Below, one piece after another: positions 1 to 5,407 of a DNA stretch of 16,167 bases. The position numbers were made by a program, and so were the translations under genes. How positions within the stretch are numbered: the stretch's first letter is position 1; every line of letters starts with the position of its first letter. The DNA comes from Pseudomonadota bacterium (GTDB taxonomy: Bacteria; Myxococcota_A; Polyangia; Polyangiales; Ga0077539): assembly GCA_023428035.1 (NCBI GenBank), contig JAEYZO010000480.1, forward strand, positions 1-16,167. Reading direction: 5' to 3'. The notes beneath the pieces are model-generated. The model was given only the letters and a program-made list of their open reading frames with translations, was not told where the DNA came from and ran no database searches.

Positions 1-489
1 GTGAGCACCTGGCTCCTCGCCGCGTCGCGCGAGGCGGCGTCCTCCAGGTGCCGCGTCGACGACGTCATCGCGCTGCGCCCGCTGCCCTTCGCGTCCCTCG
101 CCGCCGCGTGGGTCGACGCGCTCCGCCGCTGGCGCTGGGAGCCCCCCTTCGCGCTCTACGAGGTCGCGATGCGCCAGCAGCTCGCGCCCGACGACCCGAT
201 GACCCCGTGGCGCCTCGCCGACGCGCTCTGCGCTCTGCCCCCCGACGACCGCTTGCCCGTGCAGCGCTGCGCGACGCTCCTCGCGCTCCCCCGCGCGACG
301 CTCGACGCCACCGCGCGCGCGCTCGGGGAGGTCCTCTCGCCCGAGGACGTCGGCAACCCCGCGGCGCTCTACGCATGGATCGCCCCGCGCTGCCCCCCCG
401 ACGCGCCCGCCTTCGTGCGCGGCCTCGTCGACCCCGACCCTGCCGTGCGCGGCCTCTGCGCCAGGGTCACCGGTAGGCGCCTCGCCTGA
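1..489 (+). CDS. hypothetical protein, possibly 5'-truncated
   Basis: The reading frame is open from the first base of the window (a GTG) to a TGA at 487-489, giving 162 residues. Nearly every third codon position is G or C, the pattern of the real genes here, so I prefer this frame over its overlapping competitors. Because the GTG is at base 1, no ribosome-binding site can be seen, and the protein may continue upstream. It is rich in Ala, Arg, Leu and Trp and has no signal peptide or membrane segment. The last 20 or so residues (LVDPDPAVRGLCARVTGRR) look like one helix pair of a HEAT-type repeat, which is only a resemblance. I do not recognise a family. The next gene starts 67 bases downstream on the same strand. 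Confidence 0.55.
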   Translation: MSTWLLAASREAASSRCRVDDVIALRPLPFASLAAAWVDALRRWRWEPPFALYEVAMRQQLAPDDPMTPWRLADALCALPPDDRLPVQRCATLLALPRATLDATARALGEVLSPEDVGNPAALYAWIAPRCPPDAPAFVRGLVDPDPAVRGLCARVTGRRLA

Positions 490-556
490 GCTGGTCTACC
501 TCTATTGTCGAAGCTGGCCCTCCTCGACGGACCAGCGCCGCGCGACCGTCTCGCCC

Positions 557-1666
557 ATGCGACGCGAGCACCTCTTCCGCATGCCCCACGACGAGGCCGT
601 GAGCCTCATCGCCCGCGCGCCCGTCGCGCACCTCGCCTCCACCGACGACGACGGCGCGCCCGTGCTGCGCGCGGTGCACCCCGTCGTGGTCGACGGCTGG
701 GCCCTCTTCCACGCCGCGCCGGCGGGGGAGAAGACCCGCTGCCTCGGCCGCCCCGCGGTGCTCTCCGTCGAGGAGGTCGTCGCCGAGGTCCCGAGCTACT
801 TCACCGACCCGGAGCGCGCGTGCCCCGCCACCACGCTCTACCGCAGCGCGCAGGCGCACGGCCCGCTCACCGAGGTCGAAGACCCCGCGCTCAAGGCCGC
901 GGCGCTGCAGGCGCTGATGGAGAAGTACCAGCCCGAGGGAGGCTACGCGCCCATCACGGCGGAGCACCCGCTCTACGCGAAGCCCGTCGCGGGGCTGCTC
1001 GTCGCGGGCGTCGCGCTCGACCGCGTCGACGGGAAATCCAAGCTCGCGCAGAACCGCTCCCCCGCGGACCTCGCGCGCACCGTCGAGGGCCTATGGAAGC
1101 GCGGACGTCGCGGGGACCCCGCGGCCATCGAGGCCGTCCTCGCGGCGAACCCCCAGGCCGTGACCCCGGCCTTCCTCCGCGGCCCGGGCGGTACGCGGCT
1201 GGTGTGCGCGCCCACGGAGGAGGACTCGGTGGCGGCCGCGAGGCTCCTCGACGGCGCGTACTGGCTGCCCGACCTCGACCGCGCGCGGCTCTCCCGCGCC
1301 CTGCTGGGGAGCGCGGCGTGGGTGGTGGCGCGCGACGGAGACCTGGTGGTGGCCACGGCGCGGGCGATCTCCGACGGGGCCCAGCGGGCGCGGGTCTTCG
1401 ACGTGACCGTGGCGCCGTCGCACCGCGGGGTGGGCCTGGGGCGCGCGCTGGTGTCGCTGCTCCTCGACCACCCCGCCGTGAGGGACGTCGCGCTCGTGAC
1501 GCTCGGCACCCGCGACGCGCGGGGGCTCTACGAGGCCCTGGGCTTCGAGGCGCGCGAGACCGTGGCCCGCGCGGGCTGCGCGGTCACCGAGATGGCGCTG
1601 GTGAGGGGGGCGAAGGGCGACGTCGGTGTCGCGAAAGGCGGGTCAGAGGTCGGGGGCGCTCAGTAG
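557..1666 (+). CDS. bifunctional NimA/pyridoxamine 5'-phosphate oxidase-like flavin protein fused to GNAT N-acetyltransferase
   Basis: The 369-residue protein has two domains. Residues 1 to about 200 look like an FMN-binding split barrel of the NimA/pyridoxamine-oxidase-like group: a MRREHLFRM start, then APVAHLAST-D-DGAPVLR strands, HPVVVDGWALFHAA, and a GEK segment near 58-60. Residues about 210-350 form a GNAT acetyltransferase: the acetyl-CoA loop is VAPSHRGVGLGRALV (286-299) and the C-terminal motif is GLYEALGFE (323-331). This fusion architecture is known in bacteria; NimA relatives reduce nitro compounds or bind flavin, and GNATs acetylate amines, but the substrate here cannot be read from sequence. 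The ATG at 557 starts just before the barrel, although no strong Shine-Dalgarno precedes it. The stop overlaps the stop of the convergent minus-strand gene by 7 bases. A role in detoxification is inference. Confidence 0.8.
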   Translation: MRREHLFRMPHDEAVSLIARAPVAHLASTDDDGAPVLRAVHPVVVDGWALFHAAPAGEKTRCLGRPAVLSVEEVVAEVPSYFTDPERACPATTLYRSAQAHGPLTEVEDPALKAAALQALMEKYQPEGGYAPITAEHPLYAKPVAGLLVAGVALDRVDGKSKLAQNRSPADLARTVEGLWKRGRRGDPAAIEAVLAANPQAVTPAFLRGPGGTRLVCAPTEEDSVAAARLLDGAYWLPDLDRARLSRALLGSAAWVVARDGDLVVATARAISDGAQRARVFDVTVAPSHRGVGLGRALVSLLLDHPAVRDVALVTLGTRDARGLYEALGFEARETVARAGCAVTEMALVRGAKGDVGVAKGGSEVGGAQ

Positions 1667-2031
1667 CAGCGGATGCCGCGGCCCACGCCGTCGTTCGGGT
1701 CGTTGTCGGTGCAGCCGCGCCGCCGCCGGCGGTACACCGGGGCCGCGCGGTAGCCGCCGCGGCCGTTGCCGACGCCGTCGCTGGGGTCACGATCGGTGAT
1801 CCCGGTGCGGCGGAAGCGGCAGCGGCCCCAGCCCACGCGGTCGTTCGGGTCGCTGTCGGTGCAGCGGCGCTGAGCCTCGGCCGTGCGCTCGCCGCCGAAG
1901 AACGCCGCGACCGCCGCGCCGAGCGCCGCGACGCCCATGAGCTGAAGCGCGCCACGCCGCGACGACTCGGGGGCCTCGACGATGTCGTCGTCGGTCAGGG
2001 TGAGCTGCGCTTCGGTCTTCTTCTCCGTCAT
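1660..2031 (-). CDS. Tat-exported protein with three TDxDPxD repeats
   Basis: This 123-residue protein is not one I can name. Residues 1-22 are hydrophilic. S24-R25-R26-G-A-L-Q then forms a twin-arginine motif, followed by a hydrophobic stretch (31-45) and an AEA cleavage site at 51-53, so export by the Tat system is likely. The mature part is a short three-repeat array: CTDSDPNDRVGWGRC (57-71), TDRDPSDGVGNGRGG (79-93) and CTDNDPNDGVGRGIRC (107-122). Arg-rich linkers separate the repeats. The regularly spaced Asp/Asn resemble calcium-binding loops such as Excalibur or EF-hand-like DxDxD motifs; this is inference. Cys bracket repeats 1 and 3 but not 2, suggesting two disulfide-closed loops. 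The frame extends upstream to 2145, but the GGAGG at 2037-2041 lies 5 bases before the ATG at 2031, and the longer version would run through the promoter and hairpin, so I use 2031 (2034 is an adjacent ATG). Confidence 0.7.
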   Translation of the reverse strand: MTEKKTEAQLTLTDDDIVEAPESSRRGALQLMGVAALGAAVAAFFGGERTAEAQRRCTDSDPNDRVGWGRCRFRRTGITDRDPSDGVGNGRGGYRAAPVYRRRRRGCTDNDPNDGVGRGIRCY

Positions 2032-2036
2032 CATCT

Positions 2037-2041
2037 CCTCC
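2037..2041 (-). promoter_or_regulatory. ribosome-binding site of the Tat-repeat protein
   Basis: GGAGG on the minus strand is 5 bases upstream of the ATG at 2031 and only 2 bases from the tandem ATG at 2034. This spacing selects 2031 as the start and argues against the longer in-frame start at 2145. Confidence 0.6.
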
Positions 2042-2078
2042 AAGGGCAGAGCCGTGTTGGTCCCTCCAACCGGCGTCG

Positions 2079-2108
2079 ATCCTACGGGAGTGAGGCGGAG
2101 ATGTTCAA
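2079..2108 (-). promoter_or_regulatory. sigma70-like promoter for the Tat-repeat gene
   Basis: Read on the minus strand, TTGAAC (2108-2103) and TAGGAT (2084-2079) are separated by 18 bases; each box matches the consensus at 4 of 6 positions. Transcription would begin near 2072, giving a leader of about 40 nt. That leader contains a 5-bp hairpin (GTTGG/CCAAC, 2056-2070) just before the ribosome-binding site. Predicted by eye only. Confidence 0.35.
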
Positions 2109-2132
2109 CGACGCGCTCAGATGCGCGGTCGA

Positions 2133-2156
2133 AGGCCCCGGTCACGAGAGGGGCCT
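2133..2156 (-). terminator. hairpin downstream of tRNA-Leu
   Basis: A perfect 7-bp inverted repeat (AGGCCCC, 2133-2139, with GGGGCCT, 2150-2156) encloses a 10-base loop. It lies 15 bases past the 3' end of the minus-strand tRNA. It probably ends or helps process the tRNA transcript, separating it from the Tat-repeat gene. There is no T run on the minus-strand exit side (TCGACC); the plus-strand side has AAATTT. It is therefore not a canonical intrinsic terminator. Confidence 0.45.
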
Positions 2157-2170
2157 AAATTTCGTCTCGG

Positions 2171-2257
2171 TGCCAGCGGCGGGGGTCGAACCCGCACGAG
2201 GAGTGAACCATCGCCGGATTTTGAATCCGGTGCGTCTGCCAATTCCGCCACGCTGGC
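2171..2257 (-). tRNA. tRNA-Leu (anticodon CAA)
   Basis: Read on the minus strand, the 87-nt cloverleaf has a 7-bp acceptor stem (GCCAGCG at 2257-2251 pairing with CGCTGGC at 2178-2172) and discriminator A at 2171. The anticodon stem is CCGGA/TCCGG, with 7-base loop TTCAAAA and anticodon CAA at 2223-2221. A T-loop (GGTTCGACCC core) and a long variable arm typical of class II leucine tRNAs are present. It reads UUG codons. The bases after the discriminator are CCG, so CCA is not encoded and must be added by the CCA-adding enzyme. The gene lies directly upstream of, and divergent from, the ribosomal operon. Confidence 0.95.
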
Positions 2258-2274
2258 TCTGGGGCGTGTCGGGG

Positions 2275-2303
2275 AGATACCCACACACGGCCCCGGCGCA
2301 CAA
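2275..2303 (-). promoter_or_regulatory. possible promoter of tRNA-Leu
   Basis: On the minus strand, TTGTGC (2303-2298) and GTATCT (2280-2275) are 17 bases apart, placing a start about 9 bases before the tRNA. The bases between the -10 and the tRNA are strongly GC-rich, as is common at stringently controlled stable-RNA promoters. The match to consensus is modest. Confidence 0.3.
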
Positions 2304-2358
2304 GGGCGTCGCGGGGCGGAGCTCTGGAGCGGCGGAGACAGAAAGCGCGAGAGGGTGC

Positions 2359-2386
2359 TTGACGCGCTGAAAAGCCCGGTGATACA
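2359..2386 (+). promoter_or_regulatory. sigma70-like promoter of the ribosomal protein operon
   Basis: TTGACG (2359-2364, 5 of 6 consensus bases) and GATACA (2381-2386, 3 of 6) are separated by 16 bases. This is the best promoter-like pair between the tRNA and rplV. The GC-rich bases after the -10 would suit negative stringent control; this is inference. Transcription from about 2393 would leave a leader of roughly 140 nt before rplV. I saw no rpsS remnant or recognised riboswitch in that leader, only GC-rich inverted repeats and a possible short upstream ORF beginning at 2442. Confidence 0.5.
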
Positions 2387-2533
2387 CACCGCGCCCTCTC
2401 GCAGACGAGGCCCTCGAAGCCCCGCCGGAGAGGACACTTCTATGTCGGTGGCCGCGCCCATGACGGGCGAACGCGCCGGCGGAGCCCCGGGACGACGCCA
2501 CCGCGCGGCGACGGGAAACGGAAGCGAAAGCAC

Positions 2534-2974
2534 ATGGAGAGCAAGGCGATTGCGCGGTTCGCGCGCATCGCGCCGAGGAAGGCGCGCACGGTGGTGAACC
2601 TCGTCCGCGGGCACAAGGCGGCCGAGGCGATCGACATGCTGCTCTACACGCGCAAGGCCGCGGCCCCGATCGTCCGCAAGGTGATCGAGTCGGCGCTCGC
2701 CAACGCGCGCAACAGCGACCCCTCCGTCGACGTCGACGGGCTGTGGGTGACGCTGGCGCAGGTCGACAAGGGCCCGAACAAGCACACCCGGCGCTGGCGC
2801 CCGCGGGCCATGGGCCGCGCGACGCGGGTGACCAAGGGCGTGAGCCACATCGCCATCACCCTCACCGACCGCCCGCCGCCCGCGAAGGCGAAGCCCGCCC
2901 GCGCGCCCAAGGCCGCTGAGACCCCCACCGCCACCGCCGAGGCCGAGACCGCGGCCCCGACCCAGGGACAGTGA
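2534..2974 (+). CDS. rplV: 50S ribosomal protein L22
   Basis: L22 binds 23S rRNA and its long beta hairpin lines the peptide exit tunnel. The 146-residue product opens with the family signature MESKAIARFARIAPRKARTV and carries the hairpin sequence KHTRRWRPRAMGRATRV, followed by SHIAITL near residue 108. The core ends at about residue 112. The remaining 34 residues are an Ala/Pro/Thr-rich tail (KAKPARAPKAAETPTATAEA and onward) not found in the usual 110-residue protein. The ATG at 2534 is the start implied by family alignment; upstream AAACGGAAG provides only a weak ribosome-binding site. It is the first gene of the cluster here, whereas rpsS normally precedes it. The rpsC start follows 3 bases after its stop. 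Confidence 0.97.
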   Translation: MESKAIARFARIAPRKARTVVNLVRGHKAAEAIDMLLYTRKAAAPIVRKVIESALANARNSDPSVDVDGLWVTLAQVDKGPNKHTRRWRPRAMGRATRVTKGVSHIAITLTDRPPPAKAKPARAPKAAETPTATAEAETAAPTQGQ

Positions 2975-2977
2975 CAC

Positions 2978-3679
2978 ATGGGACAGAAGGTTCATCCGTA
3001 CGGCTTCCGCCTCGGGGTCATCAAGACCTGGAACTCGAAGTGGTTCGAGGAGCGTAACTACGCCCGCTGGCTCCACGAGGACATCACGCTCAAGCGCGTG
3101 GTGAAGGAGCACCTCGCCAACGCCGGCATCGCGGGCATCGAGATCGAGCGCGCCGCGGCCAAGGTGAAGGTGGTGGTCTACACCGCCCGCCCGGGCATCG
3201 TGATCGGCAAGGGCGGCAAAGGGGTCGAGGAGCTCAAGAAGGGCAAGGCCTCGGAGCGCAAGGGCCAGGCGGGCTTCGCGGGCCTCATGGCGTACACCAA
3301 CGCCGGCGCCGACGACATCGTCATCGACGTGCAGGAGATCCGCAAGCCCGACACCAACGCGCAGCTCGTGGCCGAGACCGTCGCCACGCAGCTCGAGCGC
3401 CGGGTGAGCTTCCGCCGCGCGATGAAGAAGGCCGTCGGGGCGGCGATGAAGCTCGGCGCCAAGGGCATCCGCATCCGCTGCGCGGGCCGCCTCGGCGGCT
3501 CGGAGATGTCCCGCGTCGAGACCTACCGCGAGGGCCGGGTGCCGCTGCACACGCTCCGCGCCGACATCGAGTTCGGCACCGCCGAGGCCCACACCACCTA
3601 CGGCTCCATCGGGGTCAAGGTCTGGCTGTTCAAGGGCGAGGTGCTGCCGCAGAAGAAGCGCCGCCCGGGCGCCCGCTGA
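2978..3679 (+). CDS. rpsC: 30S ribosomal protein S3
   Basis: S3 sits at the mRNA entry channel of the small subunit. The 233-residue protein begins MGQKVHPYGFRLG, has the KH-domain GXXG loop GKGG at 77-80 (in GIVIGKGGKG), and ends with the S3 C-domain signatures GRLGGSEMSRVETYREGRVPLHTLRADI (about 170-197) and YGSIGVKVW. Compared with the E. coli protein, the interval between GIVIGK and the EIRKP motif is about 16 residues longer. The added segment (about residues 89-111, including RKGQAGFAGLMAYTNAG) lies in the KH domain. It is in frame, with the same codon bias as its surroundings, so it is a real insertion rather than a frameshift. The gene lies 3 bases after rplV and 19 before rplP. Confidence 0.97.
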   Translation: MGQKVHPYGFRLGVIKTWNSKWFEERNYARWLHEDITLKRVVKEHLANAGIAGIEIERAAAKVKVVVYTARPGIVIGKGGKGVEELKKGKASERKGQAGFAGLMAYTNAGADDIVIDVQEIRKPDTNAQLVAETVATQLERRVSFRRAMKKAVGAAMKLGAKGIRIRCAGRLGGSEMSRVETYREGRVPLHTLRADIEFGTAEAHTTYGSIGVKVWLFKGEVLPQKKRRPGAR

Positions 3680-3698
3680 GCGACGCGAGAGGTAGACC

Positions 3699-4112
3699 AT
3701 GCTGTCACCCAAGAGAACGAAGCACCGCAAGCAGCAGAAGGGGAACCTGAAGGGGATGTCGTACCGCGGGTCCGACGTCTCGTTCGGCGACTTCGCGCTG
3801 CAGGTCACCGAGGCCGGGCGCATCACCGCCCGCCAGATCGAGGCCGCGCGTATGGCGATCACCCGCCACGTGAAGCGCGCCGGCAACCTCTGGATCCGGG
3901 TGTTCCCCGACAAGCCCATCACCAAGAAGCCCCTCGAGACCCGCATGGGTCACGGCAAGGGCGCGGTGGAGGAGTGGGTGGCCGTGGTGACCCCGGGCCG
4001 GGTGATCTACGAGCTGGGCGGCGTGCCCGAGCCCCTCGCCCGCGAGGCGTTCCGGCTGGCGTCGCACAAGCTGCCGGTCGCGACCAAGGTCCTGACCCGC
4101 GAGATCGGCTGA
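3699..4112 (+). CDS. rplP: 50S ribosomal protein L16
   Basis: L16 organises the A-site region of 23S rRNA near the peptidyl transferase centre. The 137-residue product has the normal family length and the signatures MLSPKRTKHRKQQKG at the N-terminus, then GNLWIRVFPDKPITKKP (62-78) and TRMGHGKGAVEEW (81-93). Arg82 in TRMG corresponds to the arginine that is hydroxylated by a 2OG oxygenase in E. coli; whether that happens here is unknown. A purine-rich ribosome-binding site (GAGAGGT) is just upstream of the ATG. Nothing is unusual in length or composition. Confidence 0.97.
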   Translation: MLSPKRTKHRKQQKGNLKGMSYRGSDVSFGDFALQVTEAGRITARQIEAARMAITRHVKRAGNLWIRVFPDKPITKKPLETRMGHGKGAVEEWVAVVTPGRVIYELGGVPEPLAREAFRLASHKLPVATKVLTREIG

Positions 4113-4121
4113 GGGAGAGTC

Positions 4122-4328
4122 ATGGCGAAGGGAACCACCACCTCCGAGCTGCGCGAGAAGTCCGCCGAGGACCTCGCGGCGTTCATCAGCGAGACCGAGA
4201 AGTCTCTCCTGAACGCGCGCTTCGACAACCACGCCAACCGGCTGAACGACACGAGCCGCATCGGCAAGCTCCGCCGCGAGCTGGCCCGCGCGCTGACCGT
4301 TCGCTCCGAGAAGAGCGCGAAGGGCTGA
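4122..4328 (+). CDS. rpmC: 50S ribosomal protein L29
   Basis: L29 is a small two-helix protein near the peptide exit site and part of the docking platform for trigger factor and SRP. The 68-residue sequence has the family pattern: a SELREKSAEDLAAFI helix, then LLNARFDNHANRLNDTSRIGKLRRELARALTV, equivalent to the L-x-x-LRF ... P-x-R-I-R-x-x-R-R-x-I-A-R signature with Asp-Thr in place of the usual Asn-Pro. It sits in the expected slot between L16 and S17, with 9 bases before it and 4 after it, and a GAGGGAGAG ribosome-binding site. Confidence 0.95.
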   Translation: MAKGTTTSELREKSAEDLAAFISETEKSLLNARFDNHANRLNDTSRIGKLRRELARALTVRSEKSAKG

Positions 4329-4332
4329 GACG

Positions 4333-4632
4333 ATGACCACTCAAGCGAACGTGGCCGACGCCGCCGCGGACCAGAAGAAGGGCGCCAAGCGCACGCTGAT
4401 CGGCAAGGTGTCGAGCGCGAAGATGGCCAAGACCGTGGTGGTCGAGGTCGTGCGCTCGGTGAAGCACCCGATCTACGGCAAGTACGTGCGCCGGCGCAAG
4501 CGCTACAAGGCCCACGACGAGCAGGGGCAGTTCCGGGTCGGCGACGTGGTCGAGATCCGCGAGTGCCGCCCGATCTCGAAGGACAAGTACTTCACGGTCG
4601 CGCGCCTCGTCGAGCGCCCCGAAGGGACCTGA
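4333..4632 (+). CDS. rpsQ: 30S ribosomal protein S17
   Basis: S17 is a primary 16S rRNA-binding OB-fold protein of the small subunit. The 99-residue product contains RTLIGKVSSAKMAKTVVVEV (20-39), HPIYGKYVRRRKRYKAHDE (44-62) and the signature GDVVEIRECRPISKDKYF (70-87). The N-terminus carries about 10 extra residues (MTTQANVADAAADQKK), Ala/Gln-rich and probably disordered, compared with typical 80-90 residue homologues. The gene starts 4 bases after rpmC ends. Confidence 0.96.
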   Translation: MTTQANVADAAADQKKGAKRTLIGKVSSAKMAKTVVVEVVRSVKHPIYGKYVRRRKRYKAHDEQGQFRVGDVVEIRECRPISKDKYFTVARLVERPEGT

Positions 4633-4645
4633 AGGAGCCACCGCC

Positions 4646-5014
4646 ATGATCCAGATGCGAACGACGCTGGACGTCGCTGACAACTCCGGCGCCCGCAAGG
4701 TGCAGTGCATCAAGGTGCTGGGCGGGTCGCGGCGCAAGTACGCCGCCCTGGGCGACGTCATCGTGGTGAGCGTGAAGGAAGCGCTCCCGAACATGAAGGT
4801 GAAGAAGGGCCAGGTGGCCCGCGCGGTGGTGGTTCGTACCCGCCGCGAGTACCAGCGCGCCGACGGGTCCTACGTGAAGTTCGACACCAACTCCGCGGTG
4901 CTGATCGACAAGGAGAACGCCCCCGTCGGGACGCGCATCTTCGGGCCGGTCGCGCGCGAGCTGCGGGCGAAGAACTTCACCAAGATCATCTCGCTCGCGC
5001 CGGAGGTGATCTGA
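4646..5014 (+). CDS. rplN: 50S ribosomal protein L14
   Basis: L14 binds 23S rRNA and forms part of intersubunit bridges B5 and B8. The 122-residue product matches the family length exactly and keeps MIQMRTTLDVADNSGARKVQ at its start, then GDVIVVSVKEALPN (36-49), DTNSAVLIDKENAPVGTRIF (80-99) and the C-terminal ELRAKNFTKIISLAPEVI. The ribosome-binding site AAGGAG is 11 bases before the ATG. The stop is separated by one base from the ATG of rplX. Confidence 0.98.
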   Translation: MIQMRTTLDVADNSGARKVQCIKVLGGSRRKYAALGDVIVVSVKEALPNMKVKKGQVARAVVVRTRREYQRADGSYVKFDTNSAVLIDKENAPVGTRIFGPVARELRAKNFTKIISLAPEVI

Positions 5015-5015
5015 C

Positions 5016-5345
5016 ATGAGCCTCGCGAGGGTGCGCCGCGGAGACACCGTCGTGGTGATCTCGGGCAAGGACAAGGGCAAGACCGGCAAGGTGCTCGCGG
5101 TGAACGCCGAGGCCGAGCGGGTGCTGATCGAGGGCATCAACGTGGTGAAGCGCCACGTGAAGCCCACCATGCGCGACCGCGAGGGCGGCGTGGTCGAGGC
5201 CGAGCGCCCGATCCACCTCTCGAAGGTCATGCCGCTCGACCCCGAGACCAACCGCGGGACGCGGGTGAAGACCAAGGTCGACGCCGACGGCTCGAAGGTG
5301 CGGCTCGCCAAGAGCGGCCGAGAGATCAAGGCCGAGACGCTGTGA
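5016..5345 (+). CDS. rplX: 50S ribosomal protein L24
   Basis: L24 is an assembly initiator that binds the 5' part of 23S rRNA. The 109-residue product starts with the KOW motif (RVRRGDTVVVISGKDKGKTG, 5-24), followed by INVVKRHVKPT and EAERPIHLSKVMPLDP. This is the typical length and pattern. The ATG lies one base after the rplN stop, so the two are probably translationally coupled. A 62-base gap follows before rplE; it holds a small inverted repeat. Confidence 0.97.
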   Translation: MSLARVRRGDTVVVISGKDKGKTGKVLAVNAEAERVLIEGINVVKRHVKPTMRDREGGVVEAERPIHLSKVMPLDPETNRGTRVKTKVDADGSKVRLAKSGREIKAETL

Positions 5346-5363
5346 ACCAACGCCGCGCGAGAC

Positions 5364-5378
5364 CCGCGGGGACCGCGG
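5364..5378 (+). other. inverted repeat in the rplX-rplE gap
   Basis: CCGCGG (5364-5369) is repeated at 5373-5378 and, being self-complementary, can form a 6-bp stem with a GGA loop. It lies 29 bases before the rplE start. In E. coli the S8 repressor acts on the spc mRNA at the rplE start region, so a regulatory role is conceivable, but I do not recognise an S8-type site. Confidence 0.3.
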
Positions 5379-5407
5379 CAACGCGAGAAGGCTGAAGAGG
5401 ACCGAAG

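Noticed and set aside
2032..2145. Longer N-terminus for the Tat-repeat protein (start at 2145)
   Set aside because: It would cross the candidate promoter and lie partly within the tRNA hairpin, while a well-placed GGAGG supports 2031.
2171..2257. tRNA-Leu as an attachment site for an integrated element
   Set aside because: I saw no repeat of the tRNA 3' end and no integrase in the window.
505..2370. 621-codon plus-strand ORF
   Set aside because: It overlaps the NimA-GNAT gene in another frame, the Tat-repeat gene in antisense and the tRNA. Arg/Ala/Pro-rich with no conserved motif, so a chance ORF from high GC.
2387..2533. Decayed rpsS in front of rplV
   Set aside because: No frame of the leader shows S19-like sequence.
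2117..3946. 609-codon minus-strand ORF across rplV-rplP
   Set aside because: It is antisense to well-identified ribosomal genes, and its composition (Leu/His/Asp/Arg-rich) is what high-GC opposite strands give; no family resemblance.
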